Below, in pieces: positions 5,908 through 13,769 of a stretch of 22,472 nucleotides of DNA. A program made the translations under genes and the position numbers. The DNA is taken from the NCBI GenBank assembly GCA_035528895.1, contig DATKXS010000200.1:1-22472 (forward strand), written 5' to 3'. Every line of letters starts with the position of its first letter. The stretch's first letter is position 1. Under the pieces are notes generated by a model. It did not search any database, was not told where the DNA came from, and saw only the letters and a program-made list of their open reading frames with translations. Source of the stretch: UBA8522 sp035528895. GTDB lineage: Bacteria; Acidobacteriota; Aminicenantia; Aminicenantales; UBA8522.

Positions 5908-6942
5908 TCAGGGATGGATGACCGCCCGGATGACGCCGTCGCGGTAGCCGGCCGCCAGCTCAAAGGCCTTATGGGAATCCTCCATCCGGAAGGCATGCGT
6001 GGCCATGAAACGCACATCCGCCCTCTTGTTATGGATGAGGTCGATGGCGTCCCGAATGCAGTGTCTTTGGCGGCGAACATTGTAGAGGGAAACCTCCTTG
6101 CGCCGGAGGGTATGGATGTCGAAGGAAATGCGGTCGACGGTCGGGATACCGATGACCAGGAGCCGTCCGCCGGGCCTGAGGAGGCCGACCGCTTGGTCCA
6201 GGGCGGACTGATCGCCGCAGCACTCATAAACGGCGTCGACCTGCCCGGGTGAAAGCCTATGGATGGTCGTGACGATATCCTCCCGATCGGGATTCCCCGC
6301 CCAGTCCGCACCGGCCCCCCGGGCAACCTTGACGCGTTCATCGATTCTATCGGTTACATAGATCGTTTTGCTCCCGGCCGCCCGGGCGGCCAGGACAACA
6401 CTCAGCCCGATCGGCCCGGCACCGAGGACGGCGACGGTCTTCGGGGCGGGCTCCCCTGCCATCCTGAACCCGTGGAGGGCGATGCTCAGGGGCTCGACAA
6501 GGACGCCTTCCTCCAGCGACAAGCCGTCGGGCAAGATATGGCAATTTTGCTCCGGCATGACGATGAACTCGCTCAGGGCGCCGGAAGCCTGGCCCGGCGT
6601 GCCGAGATAGAGGAGGCGGCGGCAGGTGTTCGGCCGTCCGGCGAGGCACTGGTCGCAGGCGCCGCAGACGATGGCCGGGTCAACGGCGACGCGGTCTCCG
6701 GACTTCAAGCTCCGGACGGCTGGAGCGGTCTCTATGACCGTGCCGACGCACTCATGGCCGACAATGAAGGGGTACTCCACGACCTGGTCGCCGATCCCCC
6801 CTTCCGCGTAATAATGAATGTCCGAGCCGCAGAGGCCGACAGCGCCGACCCGGATGAGCACATCGGTGTCTCTCTCAAGGAGCGGAGGAGGGACCTCCCG
6901 GATCTCGACGCGACGGAGTCCCGTAAGGACCGCGGCTTTCAT
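5908..6942 (-). CDS. zinc-dependent medium-chain dehydrogenase, sorbitol/xylitol dehydrogenase type
   Basis: The 344-residue protein is an intact MDR-family dehydrogenase. Catalytic zinc ligands are C38 (GLCGSDIHYY), H63 with E64 (GHE) and E150 (VEP). A four-cysteine structural zinc lobe is at C93, C96, C99 and C107. The Rossmann motif GAGPIG (174-179) followed by D198 indicates NAD+ rather than NADP+. The GSDIHYY and VEP signatures point to the sorbitol/xylitol/L-arabinitol or threonine dehydrogenase branch, which oxidises secondary alcohols of polyols. In this operon a pentitol such as L-arabinitol or xylitol is a reasonable guess, not shown by sequence. It lies 130 bases after the isomerase gene and 40 before deoC. 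An AGGGAAAATAGGAAG purine stretch precedes the ATG. Confidence 0.88.
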   Translation of the reverse strand: MKAAVLTGLRRVEIREVPPPLLERDTDVLIRVGAVGLCGSDIHYYAEGGIGDQVVEYPFIVGHECVGTVIETAPAVRSLKSGDRVAVDPAIVCGACDQCLAGRPNTCRRLLYLGTPGQASGALSEFIVMPEQNCHILPDGLSLEEGVLVEPLSIALHGFRMAGEPAPKTVAVLGAGPIGLSVVLAARAAGSKTIYVTDRIDERVKVARGAGADWAGNPDREDIVTTIHRLSPGQVDAVYECCGDQSALDQAVGLLRPGGRLLVIGIPTVDRISFDIHTLRRKEVSLYNVRRQRHCIRDAIDLIHNKRADVRFMATHAFRMEDSHKAFELAAGYRDGVIRAVIHP

Positions 6943-7072
6943 CTTCCTATTTTCCCTACTCCCTCATTCTCGGCCCATTTTCCTTTTTGTCCCCCCTTAT
7001 CGCGAATCAGACTTCTCATGCCCATGAGATTCCCAGAAGGGCCCCTATCGAGAATGCCTCCGCCCTCCCGGA

Positions 7073-8551
7073 TCAGAAGGGGAATTCGGTCGGGTAGAGC
7101 AGGTTCGCCGGCCGGTTGAAATAGACCTCCTCGACTCCCAGCATCCGCACGGCGGCGACGAGCGGCCGGCCGGAGTGCTTGAAGGCGACGGCGGTGTGGT
7201 GCGGGAATCTTTTTTCGATCAACACGTGGCGATAGAACCGCCCCATTTCCCGGATGCCGAACACCCCGATGCTGCCGAACGACCGGGGATCGATATCGAG
7301 CACTTCTCCCTCGGCCGCGTAGGACCGGAGTTTCGTATCGGCAGTGGATTGGAGACGGAAGATGGTGATCTCGCCGGGGCGGATACGGCCTTCCATGGTG
7401 CCGCGGGTGATGTCCGGCTCCTTGCCGCCCTCCATCAGGCGGTGCATGATGAGCTGGTACTTGAGGGTCCCGCCGATCAGGCAGACCGAGGGCGTGTTGC
7501 CGCAGTGGAAGCCCATGAACAGGTCGGTCGGCCGGTAGGAGCCGAGGCGTTTCCGCGAGGCCGCGAACATATCCCCGGGTACGGAGTTGTTGATATCGAG
7601 CAGGGTCGCCGGCAGCCCAGTCGCGCAGGTCGCCATGTACTCGCTCAACGCGCCGTAGATATCGACCTCGCAAGAGACCGGGATTCCCCTCGCCGCCAGG
7701 CGCGAATTGACATAGCAGGGGACGAAGCCGAAGTATTTCTCGAAGGCCGGCCAGCACTTGTTGGCGAAAACACCATACTCGGAGGCACCGAGATGGGCGC
7801 CCATAAATTTGGCTAGGGCGACTTCATACTGGGCCAGCTTGGCGAGAAGGTCGGGATAAGCCAGCCCCGGTCCGAGCTCCCTGGCCATGTCCCGAGCGAC
7901 CGCTTTTATCCTGGGGTCGCCCTTGGCCGAGAGGAAGATATCGTAAAGGTCGAGCTCGCTGTTCTCCATGACCTCGACACCGATATCATAGAGGGGCTTG
8001 ATCGGGGCGTTGCAGGCCAGGAAGTCCTGCGGCCGCGGGCCGAAGGCGAAGATCTTGAGCTTCTTCAAGCCCAGGATAATCCTGGCGACCGGCAGGTATC
8101 CGGCGATCATCTCGGCCACTTCGGCGGCATTCCCCACTGGGTACTCGGGGATATAAGGATGGAGGCGCCTCAACCCGACGTTATAGCTCACGTTGAGCAA
8201 ACCGCAGAGGGCGTCCCCGCGGCTTCCGACCAGGTCCTCGGCCGTCTCTTCGGCGGCGGCGGCCAGCATCACCGGGCCGTCGAAGTTCCGGGCCAGGAGC
8301 GTGGTCGGACCTTCGGGACCGAAATTGCCGAGGAAGATGACCAGGGCGTTGATGCTCTTCTCCTCCAGCTCCCGCTCGGCCTGGAGGACATCGGTCTCAT
8401 TCTCGACGATGGTCTGGAGCTCGATGACCGGGATTTTTTTCGCCCGGCACTCCCTGGCCACCTGGACCCGTCTCTTCCGCGACAGCTCGACCGGGAAGCA
8501 ATCGCGGCTGACGGCGATGAGACCCAATTTCAGCTTCGGGACATTCTTCAT
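7073..8551 (-). CDS. L-fucose/L-arabinose isomerase superfamily protein, probable L-arabinose isomerase
   Basis: A 492-residue protein of the FucI/AraA superfamily, not a classical AraA. Probable Mn-binding residues are E295 (SCEVDIYG) and D319 (LLDINN). They are 24 residues apart, like E337 and D361 of E. coli FucI. A late histidine near 451-452 may match FucI H528, and FMGFHCGNTPS (about 345-355) is also typical. Such enzymes interconvert aldoses and ketoses (L-fucose/L-fuculose, D-arabinose/D-ribulose, L-arabinose/L-ribulose). Lying between araD and a pentitol dehydrogenase in an operon with araB, the likely substrate is L-arabinose; this is inference from context. The ATG overlaps the araD stop by 4 bases (ATGA), with GGAGG 6 bases upstream inside araD, so translation is coupled. 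Confidence 0.88.
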   Translation of the reverse strand: MKNVPKLKLGLIAVSRDCFPVELSRKRRVQVARECRAKKIPVIELQTIVENETDVLQAERELEEKSINALVIFLGNFGPEGPTTLLARNFDGPVMLAAAAEETAEDLVGSRGDALCGLLNVSYNVGLRRLHPYIPEYPVGNAAEVAEMIAGYLPVARIILGLKKLKIFAFGPRPQDFLACNAPIKPLYDIGVEVMENSELDLYDIFLSAKGDPRIKAVARDMARELGPGLAYPDLLAKLAQYEVALAKFMGAHLGASEYGVFANKCWPAFEKYFGFVPCYVNSRLAARGIPVSCEVDIYGALSEYMATCATGLPATLLDINNSVPGDMFAASRKRLGSYRPTDLFMGFHCGNTPSVCLIGGTLKYQLIMHRLMEGGKEPDITRGTMEGRIRPGEITIFRLQSTADTKLRSYAAEGEVLDIDPRSFGSIGVFGIREMGRFYRHVLIEKRFPHHTAVAFKHSGRPLVAAVRMLGVEEVYFNRPANLLYPTEFPF

Positions 8552-9252
8552 TTCTTTCCTCCGATTCGTTGCCCGTAATACGCTCCGAATCCGTGCTTTC
8601 TCTGGAAATGTTTGTCCAGAAGAGAACGCGGGAACCGGATCCCGCGGGTATCGAGGAGCCGCGTCAGCAGGGCCATTTTGGCAATCTTCTCCAGAAGCAG
8701 GCCGGTTCGCACGGCCTCGGCGGCGTCCTTCCCCCAGGTGAACGGCCCGTGGGAAATCACGAGAACACCGGGTACGTCGATCGGGTCCAGCTTGCGGAAC
8801 CGCTCGACGATGACCTTGCCGGTGTTGAATTCGTAATCTTTCTTGACCTCGGCCGGCCTCATGGCTCGCGTCACCGGAACGGCCCCGTGGAATACGTCCG
8901 CATGGGTCGTGCCGAGACAGGGAATCTCCTGGCCGGCCTGGGCAAATGCCGTGGCGTACTCGCTGTGGGTATGGGCGATCCCCCCGATCCCGGCAAAAGC
9001 CCGGTATATCTCGAGATGAGTTGGGGTATCGGAGGAGGGCTTGAGGCGGCCCTCGACGCGCTTCCCCTCCAGGTCCACCAGAACGATGTCCGCGGGTTTC
9101 ATCTCTTCAAAAGAGGTGCCGCTGGGTTTGATGGCCATGATCCCCCGCTGCCTGTCCAGCCCGCTGGCGTTGCCGAAGGTGAGGGTCACAAGGTTGAACC
9201 TCACCAGCTCCTGATTCGCCTGCCAGACCTGTTCTTTCAAGCTGCTGAGCAT
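8548..9252 (-). CDS. araD: L-ribulose-5-phosphate 4-epimerase
   Basis: The 234-residue cytoplasmic class II aldolase-fold enzyme converts L-ribulose 5-phosphate to D-xylulose 5-phosphate, the entry to the pentose phosphate pathway. Zinc ligands are H94 and H96 (AHTHSEYATAF) and H168 (SHGPFTWG). Phosphate-binding GNASG (27-31) and KPSGTSF, the acidic D119 (THADVF) and Y225/226 (AYYGQ) agree with E. coli AraD (231 residues). The start at 9252 was chosen because GAAGGAG lies 7 bases upstream and its ATG shares one base with the araB stop (TGATG). An upstream ATG would add 24 residues inside araB. Overlaps on both sides make araB-araD-isomerase a tightly coupled trio. Confidence 0.95.
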   Translation of the reverse strand: MLSSLKEQVWQANQELVRFNLVTLTFGNASGLDRQRGIMAIKPSGTSFEEMKPADIVLVDLEGKRVEGRLKPSSDTPTHLEIYRAFAGIGGIAHTHSEYATAFAQAGQEIPCLGTTHADVFHGAVPVTRAMRPAEVKKDYEFNTGKVIVERFRKLDPIDVPGVLVISHGPFTWGKDAAEAVRTGLLLEKIAKMALLTRLLDTRGIRFPRSLLDKHFQRKHGFGAYYGQRIGGKK

Positions 9253-10952
9253 CAGCCGCTCCTTCTCTGCCGGTCGCGGACGGCTAGGATGTCTTTCATC
9301 ACGTTGTATAGTTTTCCCGACCACGTCTTCGTGCCGAAGGCGTCATGGAGCTGGGCGTAGAGCTTATACAACTCTTTGTAAATTCTATGGGCTTCCCTGT
9401 TCGGCCGGAAACTCCGGGGCTTTATCCCGCACATGACCGCCTGGGCCGCGCCGAAACTATCATACCCGCCTTTGGCCTTCCCGGCAACCACGGCGCCGGC
9501 GATGGCCGAACCGAGGGCGCAGGTCTGGCCGGAGCGGGCGATCTTCATCTCCCGTCCGGTCACATCGGCGTATATCTGCATCAGGAGCGTGTTCTTCTCG
9601 GCGATACCGCCGCAGTTGATGATCTCGGAGACCTTGACGCCGTATTCTTCGAAGCGGTTGATGATGGTCAGGGCGCCGAAGGCCGTCGCTTCGATCAGCG
9701 TCCGGTAGATCTCCTCCGCTGTGGTCTGGAGGGTCTGGCCCAGAAGGAGGCCGGTCAGCCGCTGGTCGACCAGGATGGTCCGGTTGCCGTTGTTCCAGTC
9801 GAGGGCGAGGAGTCCGGATTCTCCGGGCCGGAGCTTGGCCGCTTCCGCCGTCAGGGCCCGGTGAGAGCCCTTGGCCGCGCCCCCGGGTCGGATATAGCTC
9901 ACGAACCAGTTGAAGATATCGCCCACGGCCGACTGCCCTGCTTCGAGTCCGAAATAGCCGGGCAGGACCGACCCGTCGACGATACCGCAGAGGCCGGGGA
10001 TATCGGCCAGCGGCCGGCTGCTGGGCCAGACGGCGATGTCGCAGGTGCTCGTCCCGATGATCTTGATCAGGCGGCCGGGCCGGACTCCCGACCCGACGGC
10101 CCCGAGGTGGGCGTCGAAGGCGCCGACGGCGACCGGGAGCCCGGCCGGAAGACCGGTCCGGCGGGCCCACTGCGGAGTCAATTTTCCGGCGGTGTTATCG
10201 GACGAGTACGACTTCTCGTAGAGGCGCCGGCGGAGCCGGCCGAGCTTGGGCTGAAGCCTGGCCAGAAAATCCTCCGCCGGAAGCCCTCCCCAAGCGTCGT
10301 TGAACATGGCCTTGTGACCGGCGGCACAGCGGCTTCTCTTGATGACCAGGGGGTCGGTGATGCCGGTGAGGAGACCGGGGATGAAGTCGCTGCATTCCAC
10401 CCAGCTCGAAGCGGCGTCGAAAACCTCCGGATCAACGCGCAGGCAGTGGAAGATCTTGCTGAAGAACCATTCCGAGGAATATGTTCCGCCGCATTTCGCC
10501 AGGTACTCGGGATGCTCCTCGGCCGCCAGCTCGGTGATCATGGCCGCTTCGGCGTAGGAGGTATGGTCCTTCCAGAGCCAGGCCTGGGCGTTCGGGTTGT
10601 TCTTGAATTTTTTTTGGAAGCTCAGCGGCGTCCCGGTGTTTTCCACGGGAAGCGGAGTGGAGCCGGTCGTGTCGACGCCGATGCCGATGACTTGGGCCGG
10701 GTCGAACGACCGGTCGGCCTTCCTCGCCTCGGCCAGGACAGCCTTGACCACGGCCCCGGTCCCGCGGACGTAAGCAGCCGGGTCCTGCCGCGCCAGGTTG
10801 GGGTCGGCGGGATCAAGAATGATCCCGTCCCTGCCCGTTTCGTAACAGTGGATCGCTGTGGCCAACTCCCCTCCGTCAGCCACGTCGACCAGGAGCGCCC
10901 GGACGGAGTTCGTCCCGAAATCAAGCCCGAGCGCGAATTTCCTTTTTCCCAT
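9252..10952 (-). CDS. araB: ribulokinase
   Basis: The 566-residue FGGY-family kinase phosphorylates L-ribulose with ATP to L-ribulose 5-phosphate. The N-terminal nucleotide motif LDFGTNSVRALLVD (10-23), WKDHT (127-131), the catalytic-base region FDAHLGAVGSG (279-289, D280) and GTSTC (300-304) are all present. Its length equals that of E. coli AraB. ATG 10952 has GGAG 7 bases upstream; another in-frame ATG 21 bases earlier lacks a site. It follows the GH127 gene after 88 bases without a visible terminator, and ends in a 1-base overlap with araD. Together they form the phosphorylating half of L-arabinose catabolism. Confidence 0.96.
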   Translation of the reverse strand: MGKRKFALGLDFGTNSVRALLVDVADGGELATAIHCYETGRDGIILDPADPNLARQDPAAYVRGTGAVVKAVLAEARKADRSFDPAQVIGIGVDTTGSTPLPVENTGTPLSFQKKFKNNPNAQAWLWKDHTSYAEAAMITELAAEEHPEYLAKCGGTYSSEWFFSKIFHCLRVDPEVFDAASSWVECSDFIPGLLTGITDPLVIKRSRCAAGHKAMFNDAWGGLPAEDFLARLQPKLGRLRRRLYEKSYSSDNTAGKLTPQWARRTGLPAGLPVAVGAFDAHLGAVGSGVRPGRLIKIIGTSTCDIAVWPSSRPLADIPGLCGIVDGSVLPGYFGLEAGQSAVGDIFNWFVSYIRPGGAAKGSHRALTAEAAKLRPGESGLLALDWNNGNRTILVDQRLTGLLLGQTLQTTAEEIYRTLIEATAFGALTIINRFEEYGVKVSEIINCGGIAEKNTLLMQIYADVTGREMKIARSGQTCALGSAIAGAVVAGKAKGGYDSFGAAQAVMCGIKPRSFRPNREAHRIYKELYKLYAQLHDAFGTKTWSGKLYNVMKDILAVRDRQRRSG

Positions 10953-11040
10953 GCTATTTCTCCAATCCCTCATTCAAGATGACAATTGGATGGGTGGCGC
11001 GGTGCATTCCCGCCCGCTCAATTATCAATCCACCTTCCAT

Positions 11041-13074
11041 TCACGGAGTCTCGCTGACCTTGCCCGCCGGAGCGCTGCCCGGCCGGGGAAGCGGCCTGGC
11101 CAGCGACTCTTCATGGGGCAGCCAGATGGTCATCTCGCCTTCCCCGCGGTGGGCCCAGGCATAATACGGGATGGCGATAAACTCCTGCTCCTTCCTGCCG
11201 ACGGGTTCCCGTCCCCCCCCGGCGAAAAGGGCCGTGGCCTCTCCCTTGATGACCATCACCCCTTTGAGCAGGTCGTCACGGTATTCGGCGGACAGGACGG
11301 CATCATCAGGCAGGACCAGGTTGGAGACATGACCACCATTATCCGGCCATTCGGCGCAGTAGACGATCGGCCCGCGCTCCAGGGCGACCTTTCCGACATC
11401 GTCCTGGACAAGAGCATTGGCCACGATCCTCCGGACAGGCATGGGGAAGCCGACCTCGATCGCATCGCCGTCCTTCCAGGTCCTCCTGAGGCGGACGTAG
11501 CCTTGTTCGAGCTCCGGAGTGACGGTTTCTCCGTTGACCCGTACCGTCACCGCCCCTTCCTGAAAGTCAGCGTACTGGTAGAGGTCTCCGGGCGCAGGCC
11601 GTTCGAGTGCCCAGCCGGGGACGCGGATATTAATGCTGAAATCGGCCGGCTCCTCGGGGTGAAGGGTGATCTTGACCTCTCCTTCCCAGGGATAGAGAGA
11701 CTGCTGTTCGACCCTGACCTTGCGGGTTCCCAGGGTGAGGCTCGTCCTGCTGGCGACGAACAGGTTCACGAACAGGGAATCGTCCCGGGTCGCGTAGACG
11801 AAGCCGGGGATCTGCGGCACAAAGCGGACGATGTTGCTCGGACAGCAGGCACAGTTGAACCAGGGGCTGCGACGATACTGGCCGAAAGATTCGAGGGGGT
11901 TGGGATAGAAGAAAAGGTTCCCGCTCATCCCGACTCCCGAGAGGAAGGCATTGTAGAGCGTCCGTTCCAGGACGTCGATATACCGGGAATCGCCCTTGAG
12001 GAGGAACATCCGCCAGTTCCAGAGAACATAGCCGATCGAGGCGCAGGTCTCGCAATAGGCAGTGGCATTGGGCAGCTCGTAAGCGGGACCGAAGCCTTCG
12101 ATCCCTCCGGCCGCCCCGATCCCGCCGGTGACATACATTTTCTTATAAGCGACGTCGTCCCAGATCCGGTCCAGGGCGCGCCCATAGGCCTGGTCACCGG
12201 TGATGGCCGCCACGTCGGTCATCCCGGAGTACATATACATCGCCCGCACGGCGTGGCCGACCGCCTCCGCCTGTTCGGCGACCAGCTCGTGGTCCTGGGA
12301 ATACTCGCCGTAGAGCTTGCGGTCGCTGGAATTTCCCCGCTCATCCAGGAAGAACTTGGCCAGGTTGAGATACTTTTTCTTTCCGGTAAGCCGGTAGAGT
12401 TTGACCAGCCCGATCTCGATCTCCTGGTGACCCGGGGTGCCGTGTTTTTTGCCCGGGCCGAAGACGCTGTCGACGAGATCTGCGCTCTTGAGGGCCACAT
12501 TGAGGAGATTTTTCTTGCCGGTCGCCCGGTTGTAGGCGACCGCCGCCTCGTAGAGGTGTCCAAGGTTGTAGAGCTCATGGCTCATGTACAGGTTCGACCA
12601 ACGCTCCTCTCCCACCCAATCGACGGGCGGATTGGCCGGGTCGATGGTCCGGGCCGAATAGAGATAGCCGTCCTTTTCCTGGGCGGCAGCGATCTTGGCG
12701 ATGATCTCGTCCACTTTTTTCTCGAGCTCAGGGTCCGGGTGGACCATCAGCGAATAGGCGGCGGCTTCGATGATCTTGTAGACGTCGGAATCGTCGAAGG
12801 GGTACTTCGAGCAGAAAGCGCCCTGGGCCGCGCCGCCGGCGATCTCGAAGTTCTTGATCCGGCCGGTCGACTCGGACTGCTGGAGGGCGAACGGGATCGT
12901 GACCGCGCGGTTGGTCTCGAGGCGGGGCGCCCAGAAGGTGTCGATGAGCTCGACCGCCGCCAAGGGAACCGCGCTGTAGGGATAATCCGTTCTCCCGCTC
13001 TTCTGACACGACAGCTGCGGCAGGAGGAGAAGCGCCCCGAGGAAAAGACACATCAGCCAGGTTCTTTTTTTCAT
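11041..13074 (-). CDS. glycoside hydrolase family 127 lipoprotein, beta-L-arabinofuranosidase type
   Basis: The 677-residue protein starts MKKRTWLMCLFLGALLLLPQLSC, a lipoprotein signal with Cys23 as the lipidated residue, so it acts outside the cytoplasmic membrane. The rest is a GH127 (former DUF1680) alpha/alpha-barrel enzyme with C-terminal beta-sandwich. By eye against HypBA1, the proton donor is E326 (GGIEGFG), the zinc ligands are E342 and C344 (YCETCAS) and C410 with C411 (FNCACCPSN), and the nucleophile is C410. GH127 enzymes release beta-L-arabinofuranose from arabino-oligosaccharides and glycoprotein glycans. The ATG has AGGAGG 8 bases upstream. It lies 42 bases after a truncated paralogue and 88 before araB, so liberation and catabolism of L-arabinose appear co-expressed. 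Related families (GH146 and others) cannot be fully excluded. Confidence 0.9.
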   Translation of the reverse strand: MKKRTWLMCLFLGALLLLPQLSCQKSGRTDYPYSAVPLAAVELIDTFWAPRLETNRAVTIPFALQQSESTGRIKNFEIAGGAAQGAFCSKYPFDDSDVYKIIEAAAYSLMVHPDPELEKKVDEIIAKIAAAQEKDGYLYSARTIDPANPPVDWVGEERWSNLYMSHELYNLGHLYEAAVAYNRATGKKNLLNVALKSADLVDSVFGPGKKHGTPGHQEIEIGLVKLYRLTGKKKYLNLAKFFLDERGNSSDRKLYGEYSQDHELVAEQAEAVGHAVRAMYMYSGMTDVAAITGDQAYGRALDRIWDDVAYKKMYVTGGIGAAGGIEGFGPAYELPNATAYCETCASIGYVLWNWRMFLLKGDSRYIDVLERTLYNAFLSGVGMSGNLFFYPNPLESFGQYRRSPWFNCACCPSNIVRFVPQIPGFVYATRDDSLFVNLFVASRTSLTLGTRKVRVEQQSLYPWEGEVKITLHPEEPADFSINIRVPGWALERPAPGDLYQYADFQEGAVTVRVNGETVTPELEQGYVRLRRTWKDGDAIEVGFPMPVRRIVANALVQDDVGKVALERGPIVYCAEWPDNGGHVSNLVLPDDAVLSAEYRDDLLKGVMVIKGEATALFAGGGREPVGRKEQEFIAIPYYAWAHRGEGEMTIWLPHEESLARPLPRPGSAPAGKVSETP

Positions 13075-13116
13075 CTGTTCAGCCTCCTCGTCGATCGAAT
13101 AATGGCCCCAATTTTA

Positions 13117-13437
13117 TCACCTTTCCATGAGCATGACCAAGCCGAACAGGCCGCCGAGCGGCTGGGCCGTGGACGGCAGCCCAGCCGTCAGGCGAAAATT
13201 GTGGAGCATCCGGCCCGAGTCGAGGTCGCGGAGATACCGGGTATTTCGGTCCATCGCCTGTTTGAACGGACCGTCGAGAAGACGGACATTCTGCAGAGGA
13301 AACGGGCGGAGGGCAAGGGGGACCTGGGGGGAAATCTTCTCAATCCCTGCCACTTTATCGCTCCTGCAGGCGGTTAAGACGACAAAGATACTAAGGATGC
13401 AGACTCCGACTGAGGCGGGCGACAATTTCTTGGGCAC
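13117..13437 (-). pseudogene. N-terminal fragment of a second GH127-like lipoprotein
   Basis: A 106-codon frame starts at a GTG with AAGGAGG 8 bases upstream. It has a lipoprotein signal (SPASVGVCILSIFVVLTAC) and then FPLQNVRLLDGPFK, DRNTRYLRDLDSGR and NFRLTAGLPSTAQPLGG. These are the standard first 60 or so mature residues of GH127/DUF1680 enzymes. The family then continues with W-E and about 500 more residues; here the frame runs into LFGLVMLMER and stops. All catalytic residues are missing. It is not a duplicate of the intact neighbour's N-terminus, so it is a separate paralogue truncated by deletion. Promoter, ribosome site and signal peptide are intact, so a short exported lipopeptide may still be made. 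A longer reading from ATG 13467 is possible but has no ribosome site. Confidence 0.8.
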
Positions 13438-13529
13438 GGAGATAGCCTCCTTGAGTGAATGCCGCATGTTGGATTGGGGGGCGTATGCTCATTCATCGAG
13501 CGAATGACTTCGCCCGCCTCAGAGGCCAA

Positions 13530-13558
13530 CTTATATCTCAGAAATGAGGCCAAGTCAA
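13530..13558 (-). promoter_or_regulatory. probable promoter of the arabinose operon
   Basis: On the minus strand TTGACT (13558-13553), a 17-base spacer and TATAAG (13535-13530) form a good sigma70-like promoter. Transcription would begin near 13523, about 85 bases before the GTG of the GH127 fragment. It is the only strong promoter seen upstream of GH127-araB-araD. I see no clear operator palindrome around it. Confidence 0.6.
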
Positions 13559-13612
13559 AGCTAGGGAAAAATGGGGAAAAAGAAAACAGGGACGGTCCTA
13601 TTCTTCGAAAAT

Positions 13613-13635
13613 CCCTCTCCCTTGATGGGAGAGGG
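13613..13635. repeat. 9-bp inverted repeat CCCTCTCCC / GGGAGAGGG
   Basis: Perfect nine-base arms with a TTGAT loop, followed on the plus strand by a second GGGAGAGGG copy (about 13640-13648) and an A-run. Elements of this CCCTCTCCC type are dispersed between genes in many environmental bacteria. It lies between two divergent promoters and may be a repeat insertion rather than a terminator. Confidence 0.55.
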
Positions 13636-13696
13636 TGGAGGGAGAGGGTGAAAAAAAATGGGGCCATCTCCATTCTGCCGGGAGGCAGGATGCTTG

Positions 13697-13725
13697 TTGA
13701 AAATCCCCGGATGTTGCAGTAGGAT
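13697..13725 (+). promoter_or_regulatory. possible promoter of the mutarotase gene
   Basis: TTGAAA (13697-13702), 17 bases, TAGGAT (13720-13725), 44 bases before the TTG start. The -10 matches only 4 of 6 consensus bases. Confidence 0.35.
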
Positions 13726-13769
13726 GAGCACAGCGAGCGAGAAATTTTCCTGCCGGAGAGGAGGAGTGT

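Noticed and set aside
5868..6341. N-terminal extension of deoC
   Set aside because: The frame stays open through the dehydrogenase gene by chance; the AGGAGG-preceded ATG at 5867 gives a standard-length DeoC.
9345..13377. Very long open frames (545 and 839 codons) on the plus strand
   Set aside because: They lie exactly antisense to araB and GH127, whose families and catalytic residues are certain. Their sequences look like reverse-complement translations of GC-rich codons.
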